NCBI GenBank assembly: GCA_947478525.1
Contig: CANJVU010000002.1
Coordinates: 80,421-144,420 of the forward strand
Source of the DNA: Thiotrichales bacterium
Lineage (GTDB): Bacteria > Pseudomonadota > Gammaproteobacteria > Francisellales > CACEW01
Reading direction: 5' to 3'
DNA length: 64,000 nt
Below the pieces are notes generated by a model, which was given only the letters and a program-made list of their open reading frames with translations, searched no databases and was not told the origin of the DNA. A program made the translations under genes and the position numbers. Positions 18,830-27,136 of the stretch are shown here, one piece after another (the stretch's first letter is position 1; each line of letters begins with the position of its first letter).

Positions 18830-19174
18830 CTAGCTCACTTTTCTGACAAACTCTGATTTTAAACTCATCGCGCCGACCCCGGGGATTTTGCAATCGATAT
18901 CATGATCGCCATCCACCAGTCGGATGTTTTTGACTTTAGTGCCCACTTTTACGACCAATGAAGTGCCTTTAACTTTTAAGTCCTTGATTACGGTTACATC
19001 ATCGCCATCAAGCAGAACTGTGCCATTACTGTCTTTAATCACTTTTACAACATCAGCGTCAGTTTTTGCAGCATCTTGGGACCACTCATGCGCGCACTCG
19101 GGGCAGATAAAAAGGGTGTTTTCTTGATAGGTATATACAGAACTACATTTTGGGCATGCTGGCAAAAGATTCAT
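18830..19174 (-). CDS. yjdM: YjdM/PhnA-type zinc-ribbon protein
   Basis: A 114-residue protein. The N-terminal zinc ribbon is [21 protein letters not shown]; the C-terminal two thirds are a KOW/SH3-like barrel ([20 protein letters not shown], then [19 protein letters not shown]). This is the plan of E. coli YjdM (formerly PhnA), whose function is not settled despite the phosphonate name. It stands alone, divergent from the DUF4870-like gene with a 75-base gap. Confidence 0.9.
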   Translation of the reverse strand: MNLLPACPKCSSVYTYQENTLFICPECAHEWSQDAAKTDADVVKVIKDSNGTVLLDGDDVTVIKDLKVKGTSLVVKVGTKVKNIRLVDGDHDIDCKIPGVGAMSLKSEFVRKVS

Positions 19175-19249
19175 TTTTAATATGTTCCCGTTTTATTTAT
19201 TTCAATCTTGATAGTATAATGTACAATAAAGCAACCTGTAAAACAACGA

Positions 19250-19597
19250 ATGGAAATTACCATGGAAGACGCCGCCGCAGTAAAAATGACCAAAACCATT
19301 TATGTGCTTTATTTGATAGGATTTATTTTTCCCATCTGTACCATCATTGGGGTGGTGTTTGCTTATATTTATCAAGATGACGCCAAAGATTTCTTAAAAA
19401 GCCATTTTCAATATCAAATCCGTGGTTTTTGGATGTACGTATTGTATTACGTGATTTCCTTGGTGTTGTGCCTAGTCATTATCGGCTGGTTCTTGCTGTT
19501 GTTAACCGCGCTGTGGTGGATCATCCGCAATGCCAAAGGGTTAAGATCGGTGATGAAAGCGCAACCGATTACTAATCCCAGCGCTTGGTTTTTTTAA
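19250..19597 (+). CDS. DUF4870-like small membrane protein
   Basis: A 115-residue protein with three hydrophobic segments (YVLYLIGFIFPICTIIGVVF, a tyrosine-rich middle helix, and CLVIIGWFLLLLTALWWIIR). HFQYQIRGFW between the first two and RNAKGLRSVMKAQP after the last are typical of DUF4870-type membrane proteins. Function unknown. An alternative ATG lies four codons downstream. It is a single gene between yjdM and a pseudogene. Confidence 0.7.
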   Translation: MEITMEDAAAVKMTKTIYVLYLIGFIFPICTIIGVVFAYIYQDDAKDFLKSHFQYQIRGFWMYVLYYVISLVLCLVIIGWFLLLLTALWWIIRNAKGLRSVMKAQPITNPSAWFF

Positions 19598-19650
19598 ACA
19601 CGCCATTTACATCACCACAGCAAATGTTAAAAATATATTGGTATTGCGTT

Positions 19651-20147
19651 CACTGCATTTCATGGCAGCATTGTGCAAGCCGGTTCTCTGGATGTTAAAC
19701 AGTCGTTGGTAACAGTACCAAGTACGATTTGAGCGTCAACCAGCCGTTGTATGTGTCGACCGCCCAGCGTTTAACAGCATGCCAACGCCATCGATTGCTG
19801 GAGCTAAATCGAATTTTGTGCGCTTTAACTTAACCACCTCGGAGATCCATTATTTTACCCAAAGCATCAGCATGGCATTGGGTTCGCAGTTCCAGTTAAC
19901 CCCGAATACCTTGGTGTCATCCGAACAAATCGCTTACGGAGGTTCAGCCTTTGGCCAAGGTTTTATTCCCAACATTATTTCAGGCGACAATGGCGCCTTT
20001 GGCGAATCTGCTGGGGTGGGGGTTAATGTCACCTTGATCAACCACCTGGAAGTTGGATTGACCCTGGCCAAACCATTGAAAGTCACCCAAACCACCGGCG
20101 TAGGCATGGGCTGGCAAGGGTTCTTTAATGTGACGGGAACGTTGTAA
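19651..20147 (+). pseudogene. Broken ShlB/FhaC-type two-partner secretion transporter (C-terminal remnant)
   Basis: The longest intact piece (19779-20147, 122 codons) reads like the end of an outer-membrane TpsB barrel: VRFNLTTSEIHYF, then SSEQIAYGGSAFGQGFIPN and IISGDNGAFGESAG, the region that in ShlB/FhaC proteins forms the last strands. Upstream pieces are in other frames: FHGSIVQAGSLDVKQS (from ~19661) and YDLSVNQPLYVSTAQRL (from 19723), which also fit the TpsB barrel. Three frames within 500 bases mean at least two frameshifts, and the POTRA domains are absent. No TpsA exoprotein partner is nearby. Confidence 0.65.
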
Positions 20148-20193
20148 TCTGGTAGATCGATTCCACCATAACATTTTCACTTTCGATAAGGTT

Positions 20194-20225
20194 GTCATAC
20201 CGCGGCTTGTCCGCGGTATCCAGTC
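20194..20225. repeat. REP-like palindromic repeat
   Basis: GTCATACCGCGG-CTTGT-CCGCGGTATCCAG contains a perfect 9-bp inverted repeat (ATACCGCGG/CCGCGGTAT). Short palindromes of the form GTCAT-CCGCGG-CTTG-CCGCGG-ATCCAG are dispersed repeats in several intracellular proteobacteria. Only one copy is seen in this window, so repetitive status is inferred. Confidence 0.55.
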
Positions 20226-20355
20226 CAAAAACATAAGCATTTGAAAAATAAGTAAAATATAAGATATATTTTGTTGCTCCTGCGATTAAGAAAAAATAGC
20301 TTATATATGTTATATTATGCAATAAGAAACAGGAACCAAAAGGAGCGTGAGTTAT

Positions 20356-20514
20356 ATGAAATCGCTAAAAAAAATTCCTAAATACGCTTCTCTAGAAGTA
20401 GAATCAAAATTTTGGCAAGAACAGGATTCTACTGAATATGTGGATTGGACTCACGCTAAGCTGGCGCGTTTTCCTAACCTTAAACCGTCTACTAAAAATA
20501 TTTCCTTTAATTGA
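20356..20514 (+). CDS. CopG-type antitoxin, truncated
   Basis: A 52-codon ORF with AGGAG ten bases before its ATG. The sequence SKFWQEQDSTEYVDWTHAKL followed by FPNLKPSTKNIS matches the N-terminal part of CopG-type (PF12441-like) antitoxins of type II toxin-antitoxin systems, which have a FWxxxDST(E/D)Y core. Those proteins normally continue with a ribbon-helix-helix after the K-x-IS segment; here a stop follows two codons later, so the DNA-binding part is missing. No BrnT-like toxin gene is adjacent. Either a decayed module or a short form. Confidence 0.6.
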   Translation: MKSLKKIPKYASLEVESKFWQEQDSTEYVDWTHAKLARFPNLKPSTKNISFN

Positions 20515-20527
20515 GTAAGGGTTGTTC

Positions 20528-21382
20528 ATGGCGTATTTTATGATTATTCTGGTGATGCTCACCGCGGCTTCTGGAGTGGTGTCACTGATTGATATTCTTT
20601 GTTTTGCCAAGGCGCGAAAGCAAGTGGTGATGCAACAAACGGATTTTGCGGCGTTGAACAAAAAAGCCCAAAAACTCCGTTTGAAAGCACCATTAGTTGC
20701 TGATTATGCGAGGTCATTATTTCCCGTATTTTTGCTGGTGTTGATCGTGCGTTCGTTTCTTGGTGGCATGTATGACGTGCCGACGGCTTCACTGTTGCCG
20801 ACGGTACAATTGAATGAGTATTTGCTGGTGAATCAATTTGCTTATGGCTTGCGTTTGCCGGTGATTAATAAATTGATCGTGCCCATTGGCACACCGCAGC
20901 GTGGAGATATTGCGGTGTTTCATTATCCCGTCGATACTCATGTTGATTTTATCAAAACCGTGATCGGCTTGCCGGGGGACAAAATCAGCTATCTCAATAA
21001 AAAATTGTATATCAATGGCCAAGCGGTGTCGCAGCAGTTTGTGCAAAATACCATGGAACCTGCCAATGCCAACTTGAGTGGTGCGAATCCCTCTTCAACC
21101 GTGTCACCGATGCTGGTGCAAGAATATCGCGAAACCATCGGTGGGCATATGCATGATATTTACAACAGCCCGATTCTACCCGCGGTAGATTTTACCAACG
21201 TCGTGGTACCGCCCGGTGAATATTTTGTGATGGGCGATAACCGTGATAACAGTGGCGACAGCCGTTTCTGGGGCTTTGTGCCGGATAAATACCTCGTCGG
21301 CAAAGCCGAATTCGTGGTATTTAGTTGGGACAAAACCACCGACAGCGTGCGCTGGAATCGTATGGGGACGGTGTTGCCCTAA
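20528..21382 (+). CDS. lepB: Signal peptidase I
   Basis: A 284-residue type I signal peptidase with two N-terminal membrane segments (residues ~2-25 and ~64-80) and a periplasmic catalytic domain. The nucleophile serine is at position 88 in VPTASLLPTV, an unusual version of the common PSGSMxPTL box; the general-base lysine is K143 in DFIKTVIGLPGD, and MGDNRDNSGDSRFWGFVP is intact. It cleaves signal peptides of exported preproteins, which would include DotA, IcmX and the expansin-like protein here. Start: ATG with TAAGG seven bases upstream. Confidence 0.94.
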   Translation: MAYFMIILVMLTAASGVVSLIDILCFAKARKQVVMQQTDFAALNKKAQKLRLKAPLVADYARSLFPVFLLVLIVRSFLGGMYDVPTASLLPTVQLNEYLLVNQFAYGLRLPVINKLIVPIGTPQRGDIAVFHYPVDTHVDFIKTVIGLPGDKISYLNKKLYINGQAVSQQFVQNTMEPANANLSGANPSSTVSPMLVQEYRETIGGHMHDIYNSPILPAVDFTNVVVPPGEYFVMGDNRDNSGDSRFWGFVPDKYLVGKAEFVVFSWDKTTDSVRWNRMGTVLP

Positions 21383-21472
21383 ATGGTTTGGTGACAAACG
21401 CCTTAGCTAATAGTGTCCCAGATCGTACAAAAAAAATCACGCCTCGTGAGATCTGTCAACAGGCTATAAACT

Positions 21473-21919
21473 TTAAAATATCGCAGAGATCTTTTTAATT
21501 ACATCCATGGCAAACCCTCGTGATTGTAAAAACCGATAGCGTTTGGCTTTTTCTGATGAAGTTGTAGCGGGGGTATCGCGATACTTTTTGCGATAGACGG
21601 TTTTCGCCAGTTCCAGCCAATCGATATGAGCTTCTTCCAAACAACGCTGACAGAGTTCAGGATCGAGTTTTTGTTGTTGCAATGATTGTTGAATATAGAC
21701 AGAACCGTAGCCTTTGTTGACGCGTGATCGGATCAGACTTTCAATATAGCGCCGATCATCTTGCTGGTGGTCTTGTTGCAAAGACGCGAGGACAGTATTG
21801 ATTGCTTCGGTATGCTCAGGAAACTTGCGCGTGAGTTTTTGTTTCAGCTGCAGCTGCGTATGTTCGCGTTGCGCGAGGTAGCGAAGGGCGGAGGCTTGGA
21901 TATTTTGAAGGGGAGTCAT
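21473..21919 (-). CDS. recX: RecX, regulator of RecA
   Basis: A 148-residue all-helical protein of RecX length. The three-helix repeats are visible: ALRYLAQREHTQLQLKQKLTRK at the start, DDRRYIESLIRSRVNKGYG in the middle and RYRFLQSRGFAMDVIKKI at the end. RecX caps or dislodges RecA filaments. In most gammaproteobacteria recX follows recA directly; here a two-gene toxin-antitoxin-like module lies between them, although spacing (3 bases) suggests all four genes remain one transcript. Confidence 0.93.
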   Translation of the reverse strand: MTPLQNIQASALRYLAQREHTQLQLKQKLTRKFPEHTEAINTVLASLQQDHQQDDRRYIESLIRSRVNKGYGSVYIQQSLQQQKLDPELCQRCLEEAHIDWLELAKTVYRKKYRDTPATTSSEKAKRYRFLQSRGFAMDVIKKISAIF

Positions 21920-21922
21920 TGG

Positions 21923-22294
21923 TTATTTAATTTGTAATGGAAGTAATTTTAAGCGGGCACGACCTGGTTCTATGGTTAGCAAAGCACCCGCCGTTAGTTC
22001 AGTGGCCACTTGTTTCAATGCGATGATTACCTTTTTGCCAATGGCTTCTGGATTGAGATTGTCCGCGCGAATTTGCACCACGCTAGGTTTTTCTCCGTGG
22101 GTTGCTGCCAGGATCGCTCCAAAATCGAGATCATGTGTTAAAATGATGCAGTTGTGTCTTGCTGCATAATTGAAAATTTCCATATCAGTTGCATTGGCTT
22201 TTCCCAATGAAGACCAGTGTGTGGCATCTATTCCTTCTGCATTAAAAACAGAAACCCATCGTGGGGAAAGATTCATGTCAATAATCAGTTTCAT
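21923..22294 (-). CDS. DUF5615 PIN-like protein, putative toxin
   Basis: A 123-residue protein starting MKLIIDMNLSPRWVSVF, with HWSSLGKANATDMEIFNYA and ILTHDLDFGAILA. The acidic residues D6, D47-like and the THDxDF pair are the metal-binding pattern of PIN-like DUF5615 proteins, predicted ribonucleases paired with DUF433 antitoxins. I chose the ATG that overlaps the upstream gene by four bases (ATGA) over a longer form. The C-terminus is a beta-rich tail (LTIEPGRARLKLLPL). Confidence 0.85.
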   Translation of the reverse strand: MKLIIDMNLSPRWVSVFNAEGIDATHWSSLGKANATDMEIFNYAARHNCIILTHDLDFGAILAATHGEKPSVVQIRADNLNPEAIGKKVIIALKQVATELTAGALLTIEPGRARLKLLPLQIK

Positions 22295-22521
22295 GCAGAT
22301 GCCAGTAAAATTTCTCTTTCTTCTGAGCGCCATGCCGCATATTGCAGTGCTTGCATGATATCTTCATGCTCTAAATAAGGATAATCGTGAAGCACGTCTT
22401 CGATGCTACGACCAGCACCGATTTGGCTGACAATCATGCCAACAGTTACGCGCAAACCGCGAATACACGCTTTACCACCCATAATGTCAGATTGTTGAGT
22501 AATACGATTAAGATGTTCCAT
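22291..22521 (-). CDS. DUF433 protein, putative antitoxin
   Basis: A 76-residue protein with the DUF433 pattern: NRITQQSDIMGGKACIRGLR, VTVGMIVSQIGAGRSIEDVL and DYPYLEHEDIMQALQYAAWR. In this family the N-terminal winged-helix segment binds DNA and the short C-terminal helix neutralises a DUF5615 partner. It starts two bases after the recA stop and overlaps the putative toxin by four bases, so the pair is translationally linked to recA. Confidence 0.87.
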   Translation of the reverse strand: MEHLNRITQQSDIMGGKACIRGLRVTVGMIVSQIGAGRSIEDVLHDYPYLEHEDIMQALQYAAWRSEEREILLASA

Positions 22522-22523
22522 TT

Positions 22524-23552
22524 TTATTCCTCCACTTCTGCTTTTTCTTGCGAGACTACTACTGCTTTCGCACCGGTAGCGCGAATCTTGGTTTCAATTT
22601 CTGCTGCCATCGCGGGGTGTTCTTTCAGGTATTGTTTGACGTTTTCTTTACCTTGGCCGATGCGGTCTTTGCCATAGCTGTACCAGGCCCCGGATTTTTC
22701 GATCAGACCCAGTTTGGCGCCTAACTCTACCAGTTCGCCTTCATGAGAAATGCCTTCACCGTACATGATTTCAAAGTTGGCTTCTTTGAACGGAGGAGCC
22801 ACTTTGTTTTTAACCACTTTGACGCGTGTTTCATTGCCAATAACGGCTTCGTCTTTTTTGATGGCACCGGTGCGGCGAATGTCTAAGCGTACCGACGCGT
22901 AGAATTTTAAGGCGTTACCGCCGGTAGTGGTCTCTGGGTTGCCAAACATCACGCCAATTTTCATGCGTATCTGGTTGATAAATACGACCAATGTATTGGC
23001 ACGTTTGATGTTGGCGGTTAATTTACGCAGTGCTTGTGACATCAAGCGTGCTTGCAAACCCATATGCGAATCGCCCATCTCGCCTTCGATTTCAGCTTTG
23101 GGCGTTAATGCCGCAACGGAGTCCACCACGACGACGTCAACTGCGCCGGAGCGTACCAACATATCGGCAATTTCTAACGCTTGTTCACCGGTGTCTGGTT
23201 GGGATACCAATAAATCTTCTAATTTAACCCCTAATGCTTGAGCGTAAGCAGGGTCGAGAGCGTGTTCCGCATCGATAAACGCGGCTACTCCACCGGTTTT
23301 TTGACATTGTGCAATGACCTGTAGTGTCAGCGTGGTTTTTCCGGAAGATTCTGGGCCATAAATTTCAACGATACGGCCTTTGGGTAAGCCACCGACACCG
23401 AGTGCCAAATCCAAGCCTAATGAGCCGGTAGAAATTACATCAATGCCTGCCGGGATACTGGCGTCACCTAGGCGCATAACGGAGCCTTTGCCGAATTGTT
23501 TTTCAATTTGCCCCAGGGCGGCAGCCAGTGCTTTCTTTTTATTATCGTCCAT
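22524..23552 (-). CDS. recA: Recombinase RecA
   Basis: A 342-residue RecA with [20 protein letters not shown] at the N-terminus, Walker [11 protein letters not shown] near residue 66, [12 protein letters not shown], the RecA signature [10 protein letters not shown] and [19 protein letters not shown] (DNA-binding loop L2). It catalyses strand exchange in recombination and repair. The promoter region has only a partial LexA-type half-site. First gene of recA - DUF433 - DUF5615 - recX. Confidence 0.98.
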   Translation of the reverse strand: MDDNKKKALAAALGQIEKQFGKGSVMRLGDASIPAGIDVISTGSLGLDLALGVGGLPKGRIVEIYGPESSGKTTLTLQVIAQCQKTGGVAAFIDAEHALDPAYAQALGVKLEDLLVSQPDTGEQALEIADMLVRSGAVDVVVVDSVAALTPKAEIEGEMGDSHMGLQARLMSQALRKLTANIKRANTLVVFINQIRMKIGVMFGNPETTTGGNALKFYASVRLDIRRTGAIKKDEAVIGNETRVKVVKNKVAPPFKEANFEIMYGEGISHEGELVELGAKLGLIEKSGAWYSYGKDRIGQGKENVKQYLKEHPAMAAEIETKIRATGAKAVVVSQEKAEVEE

Positions 23553-23581
23553 TTGCGGTTTCCTCGTGTTAAATTTTGGTT

Positions 23582-23609
23582 ACTATAGCATAAAATAAAT
23601 ACAGTTCAA
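23582..23609 (-). promoter_or_regulatory. Predicted recA promoter with a LexA-type half-site
   Basis: On the minus strand TTGAAC, 16 bases, TATAGT form a sigma-70-like promoter about 30 bases before the recA start. CTGTAT overlaps the -35 end of the spacer, but no matching ACAG half follows at the right distance, so a full SOS box (CTGT-N8-ACAG) is not present. Confidence 0.55.
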
Positions 23610-23614
23610 GCATA

Positions 23615-24301
23615 TCATTCGCTCATCGCGCTGATTACGGTGGGTGATAAACAGGATAACATGAATTCAATCATATCGTGCATCTCATTATTTTGATAAA
23701 ACGCGAGCATTTTTTGGTTAAATTCCAGTTGTCGTTTGGCAGGCAAGTTGATGGCAGGGTAGCCGGCGTTTAACAAAATGCCATTCATCATAAAACGCCC
23801 CATGCGTTTGTTGACGTCGTAGAAAAATTGATGGCGTGCCATTTGTAAAAATAGCGCAATGGCGCGGGCGTAAAGGTCAGGAATCGATTCGATCTGTTCA
23901 ATCATTCGATCCCACAGTAACTGTAATTGTTCGGCTTTAGGCGGTAAATAGGCGCTGCCTGCAATGGTTACCTGGCCGCTGCGAAATTGACCCCATTCAA
24001 GCGCTTCATCTTTAGCGGCAATGGCGTGCAGTTCACAAACAAATGTTTGGGTAAGTGTAAAGGTATTGTCCTTAATCGCTTGAAACAGAAATCTCCAGGC
24101 ATCAGCTTGATTCAAGGTAATGGTTTGATCCGACAACTTGTGACCACCAATGGAAACGCCTTCCAGTAAAGTTTGTACTTCGGGTAGGGTGTAATGAATG
24201 CCTTCTAAATTAACTGCATCGCAAACAAACTCGGGGAGTTGCCGCTTGGCGAAAAATAACGCTTTTTTGCGGTTGGGTTTGATGTGTTGCAAGGAGTTCA
24301 T
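23615..24301 (-). CDS. Fic-fold protein with altered catalytic motif
   Basis: A 228-residue all-helical Fic/DOC-type protein. The N-terminal VNLEGIHYTLPEVQTLL resembles the autoinhibitory helix motif (xxxxEG) of class II Fic proteins. The active-site region reads ARHQFFYDVNKRMGRFMMNG (H157 to R169). Aligned without a gap to HPFxDGNGR, glutamine 158 sits at the catalytic histidine and valine 163 at the first glycine, while Asp162, Asn164 and Arg166 are kept; a histidine lies one position earlier. Fic proteins normally transfer AMP or other groups to proteins. Whether this one is active is open. Stand-alone gene downstream of nothing in particular; the recA promoter lies at its 3' end. Confidence 0.8.
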   Translation of the reverse strand: MNSLQHIKPNRKKALFFAKRQLPEFVCDAVNLEGIHYTLPEVQTLLEGVSIGGHKLSDQTITLNQADAWRFLFQAIKDNTFTLTQTFVCELHAIAAKDEALEWGQFRSGQVTIAGSAYLPPKAEQLQLLWDRMIEQIESIPDLYARAIALFLQMARHQFFYDVNKRMGRFMMNGILLNAGYPAINLPAKRQLEFNQKMLAFYQNNEMHDMIEFMLSCLSPTVISAMSE

Positions 24302-24422
24302 GGGAGTGCATTCACTATTGTTTATTTGATGGTACTATCATACGCGTATGGCGCTCAAATCTAAAGGACTTTACTGTTTTTTTCAGGTAAACTTGAGCAA
24401 ACGATTGAAGAGAGTATTGTTC

Positions 24423-25403
24423 ATGTTAATTGTGATGCAAAACACCGCCACACCAGAGGAAATTGATTTGGTCTGTGCCGCCGTAAAAGGGTTGGGATTT
24501 GAAGCGCATAAAATGCCCGGAGCGCAGCGTACCGCGGTGTGTGTTACCGGTAATGATGGCAGTGTTTCAGAGCGCCATTTTTCTGGATTGGCGGGCATTC
24601 GTCAGATTATTCGGGTCTCGAAACCGTATAAGTTAACGTCCAATGAAACCAAAACCAAGCCGACTATAGTGACCGTCAATGGGGTACAATTTGGTGAAGG
24701 TCAGCAAGGTATTATTACAGGGCCAGCATGTGTGGAAACCGGTGAGGCGACGCTGCGTATCGCTGAAAAATTGGCCGGCCTGGGGGTCAAATTATTTCAT
24801 GCCAGTGCGTATCGCCCGCGTAACAGTCCCTATCATTTTCAGGGTATTGGTGAGATGGCGTTGCCGGTGTTGCAAGAGGTGAAGCAACGATTTGGTTTGG
24901 GTATTGTCACCGAAGTAGTGGATGTTTCGACGGTTGATGCCATTGCTGAAGTCGCGGATATTTTGGTGGTGGATTCTTACAATATGCAGAATTTTGCGCT
25001 GCTGCGTAAATTGAGCAAATGCAAAAATCCAGTGATATTGAAGCGTGCCTTGTCAGCAACGGTGGAAGATTTGTTGATGTCAGCCGAGTATATTTTGGCG
25101 GGTGGTAATCAACAGGTGATGCTATGTGATGCAGGCATGCGTGCCTTTGGGGATCATAGTGCTTATGCCTTAGATATAACCTTTGTGCCAGCGTTGCGCA
25201 AGTTAACACATTTGCCGATCATCGTTGACCCAAGCCAGGCTTCTGGCACGGCGGATATGGTGCCAGCGTTGGTGAAAGCGTTGTTGGCATTGGGAACGGA
25301 TGGGGTGATGATTGAATGCCATGACCAGCCGGCGAAATCAGCGACCGGTGGCGCGCAGGCAATTACGCCAGAGGCATTGGCTTTATTATTGAAGTGGAAT
25401 TAG
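24423..25403 (+). CDS. aroF: 3-deoxy-7-phosphoheptulonate synthase, type I-beta
   Basis: A 326-residue DAHP synthase of the Bacillus/Thermotoga type. The N-terminal ferredoxin-like regulatory domain (MLIVMQNTATPEEIDLVCAA, ending near VSKPYKL) is followed by the TIM barrel: ITGPACVETGEATLRIAEKL, YRPRNSPYHFQGIGE, LKRALSATVEDLL, and LPIIVDPSQASG. It condenses PEP and erythrose-4-phosphate to start the shikimate pathway. I took the ATG with GAAGAGAG upstream; an upstream ATG would add 25 residues that do not fit the family. The first barrel loop has GPACVE where GPCSVE is usual. Next to aroA. Confidence 0.9.
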   Translation: MLIVMQNTATPEEIDLVCAAVKGLGFEAHKMPGAQRTAVCVTGNDGSVSERHFSGLAGIRQIIRVSKPYKLTSNETKTKPTIVTVNGVQFGEGQQGIITGPACVETGEATLRIAEKLAGLGVKLFHASAYRPRNSPYHFQGIGEMALPVLQEVKQRFGLGIVTEVVDVSTVDAIAEVADILVVDSYNMQNFALLRKLSKCKNPVILKRALSATVEDLLMSAEYILAGGNQQVMLCDAGMRAFGDHSAYALDITFVPALRKLTHLPIIVDPSQASGTADMVPALVKALLALGTDGVMIECHDQPAKSATGGAQAITPEALALLLKWN

Positions 25404-25405
25404 AA

Positions 25406-26674
25406 ATGTCACAACAAACCATCACGCCTGTTACGCATTCGATTCACGCCACCACTGCGGTGCCTGGCTCCAAAAGCATTACCAACCGCGCGTTGTTGCT
25501 GGCGGCATTGGCGCGCGGAAAATCCGTGCTTACGGGTGTCTTGTTCAGCGATGATTCAGAAGTGATGCTGGAGGCGTTAACACAATTGGGTTTTCAGCTG
25601 GAGATTGATCGATCACGCCATCAGGTTTCCTTGGTTGGCTCAGCGGGGCAGTTTCCTAACGCAGATGCCAAGTTGTATTGCCGCGATGCGGGTACCGCGA
25701 CGCGGTTTTTAATTGCCGCCTGTGCCGCCATGAAAAACGGTAATTATCATTTTTCCGCGTCTGAACGCATGATGCAGCGCCCGAGTGGGCCTTTATTGAC
25801 TGCCTTACAACAACAGGGTACACAATTTCAGTTTGAACATGAATCCGGTCGGATGCCATTTATTTTGCAGGCACGTGGATTGCTAGGTGGGCGTGTGCAG
25901 GTGGATATTAACCACAGTAGCCAGTTTTTGTCGGGGTTAATGATGGCAGGTCCTTACGCGCATCAGCCCTTAACCATCCACGCTGGAGATTTGGCAAAAA
26001 AATCCTATGTGCGCATGACCAGCGCGATGATGCATGATTTTGGTATTGAGGTTGATTATGGTGTTGGTGTTACGCCACAATTGGGCTGCTATCAAGGGTG
26101 CCATTATGCCATTGAACCGGATGCGTCAACCGCTTCCTATTTCTTTGCAGTAGCGGCGTTAACGGCGGGTGAAGTGACGCTAACGGAATTGTCGCGCCGG
26201 AGTTTGCAAGGTGATATCAAATTCTTAACGGTGTTGGAACAGATGGGTTGCATGGTAACGGAAACCACGCAAGGTATTACCGTCAAAGGGCCGCGGCAAT
26301 TGAAAGGTGTTGATGTCGATATGGCCGGTTTTTCCGATACCTTTATGACGGTGGCGGCATTGGCGGTATTTGCCGATCGCCCCACAACTTTATCCAGTTT
26401 GGCGCATACGCGTTTACAAGAATCGGATCGCGTCGCGGCCATGGAAGCGGGGTTAAATCGTTTGGGAATTCGCACCACCAGCACCGAGTCAACTCTAACC
26501 ATTTACCCGGGCACGCCAAAAGGTGCGGTGGTGTCAGGATATAATGATCACCGCATTGCCATGTCATTGGCATTGATTGGCTTGCAAACAGCTGGCGTGG
26601 TGATTGATGGCGCAGAATGTGTTGCGAAAACCTGCCCGGATTATTTTGAGCGGTTGCAAAAAATAATCAGTTGA
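25406..26674 (+). CDS. aroA: EPSP synthase (3-phosphoshikimate 1-carboxyvinyltransferase)
   Basis: A 422-residue enzyme of the sixth shikimate step. Signature segments: VPGSKSITNRALLLAALA (shikimate-3-phosphate and PEP site) near residue 20, RDAGTATRFLIAACA near 93, SSQFLSGLMMAGPYA near 170, LQGDIKFLTVLEQMG, DTFMTVAALAVFA, and the C-terminal HTRLQESDRVAAMEAGL and YNDHRIAMSLALIGL. The start ATG lies two bases after the DAHP synthase stop, so the pair is one operon. Confidence 0.96.
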   Translation: MSQQTITPVTHSIHATTAVPGSKSITNRALLLAALARGKSVLTGVLFSDDSEVMLEALTQLGFQLEIDRSRHQVSLVGSAGQFPNADAKLYCRDAGTATRFLIAACAAMKNGNYHFSASERMMQRPSGPLLTALQQQGTQFQFEHESGRMPFILQARGLLGGRVQVDINHSSQFLSGLMMAGPYAHQPLTIHAGDLAKKSYVRMTSAMMHDFGIEVDYGVGVTPQLGCYQGCHYAIEPDASTASYFFAVAALTAGEVTLTELSRRSLQGDIKFLTVLEQMGCMVTETTQGITVKGPRQLKGVDVDMAGFSDTFMTVAALAVFADRPTTLSSLAHTRLQESDRVAAMEAGLNRLGIRTTSTESTLTIYPGTPKGAVVSGYNDHRIAMSLALIGLQTAGVVIDGAECVAKTCPDYFERLQKIIS

Positions 26675-26713
26675 GGTAAAGTTTCCTTGGCTACTATAAC
26701 TTTGGAGAAAACC

Positions 26714-26986
26714 ATGAAATTACGTTCAAAAATTGCGATGTTGTTGGTGTGTGTACCTGTTTTAGCTTCTGCAATGCCAGCGCCTAAGTATTTGTCAGTG
26801 CCTAGTTTTAAACAATGTTTAAGCACTTATTCCGATGGTTCTGCGACATTTTTGTGCTTGCCAGCAGCGCAATTGAAGAGCTGCCCCAATGCATCTTGGA
26901 AACAATTGAATGCATTGACCGGTAAAGATGCAATAGCGGCTTGCCCAGTGCAAAAAGTAGCGCCTGCAGTGACTGCTGGATCTTAA
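26714..26986 (+). CDS. Small exported cysteine-containing protein
   Basis: A 90-residue protein starting at the ATG with GGAG upstream. The N-terminus is a signal peptide (basic MKLRSK, core IAMLLVCVPVLA, cleavage after ASA). The mature part has four cysteines (KQCLST, FLCLP, KSCPN, AACPV), which could form two disulfides. I do not recognise the family. Its stop codon is directly followed by the pilT-derived repeat. Confidence 0.65.
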   Translation: MKLRSKIAMLLVCVPVLASAMPAPKYLSVPSFKQCLSTYSDGSATFLCLPAAQLKSCPNASWKQLNALTGKDAIAACPVQKVAPAVTAGS

Positions 26987-27129
26987 TTACTTCCCAAACG
27001 CTTCTCGGTTGTGTGCAACCGTGAGCGCTTCTGAACGCTCGATTTTATTATCGTTGACCAGGTGCTGTAGGGCCTGGTCAAGCGTTTGCATGCCCATCGC
27101 TTGACTGGTTTGTAGGGTTGAGTGCATCT
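26987..27129 (-). repeat. Left copy of a 143-bp direct repeat: detached pilT 3' end
   Basis: This stretch matches the last ~48 codons of pilT (30593-30735) with about eight mismatches, mostly at third codon positions, and includes the pilT stop codon. It is not connected to any upstream reading frame, so it is a non-functional gene end. Together with the right copy it flanks a 3.46-kb insertion. Confidence 0.92.
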
Positions 27130-27136
27130 TGTGCAG

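Noticed and set aside
19150..19380. 76-codon ORF overlapping the start of the DUF4870-like gene
   Set aside because: It is a shifted frame of the DUF4870-like gene and the yjdM start region.
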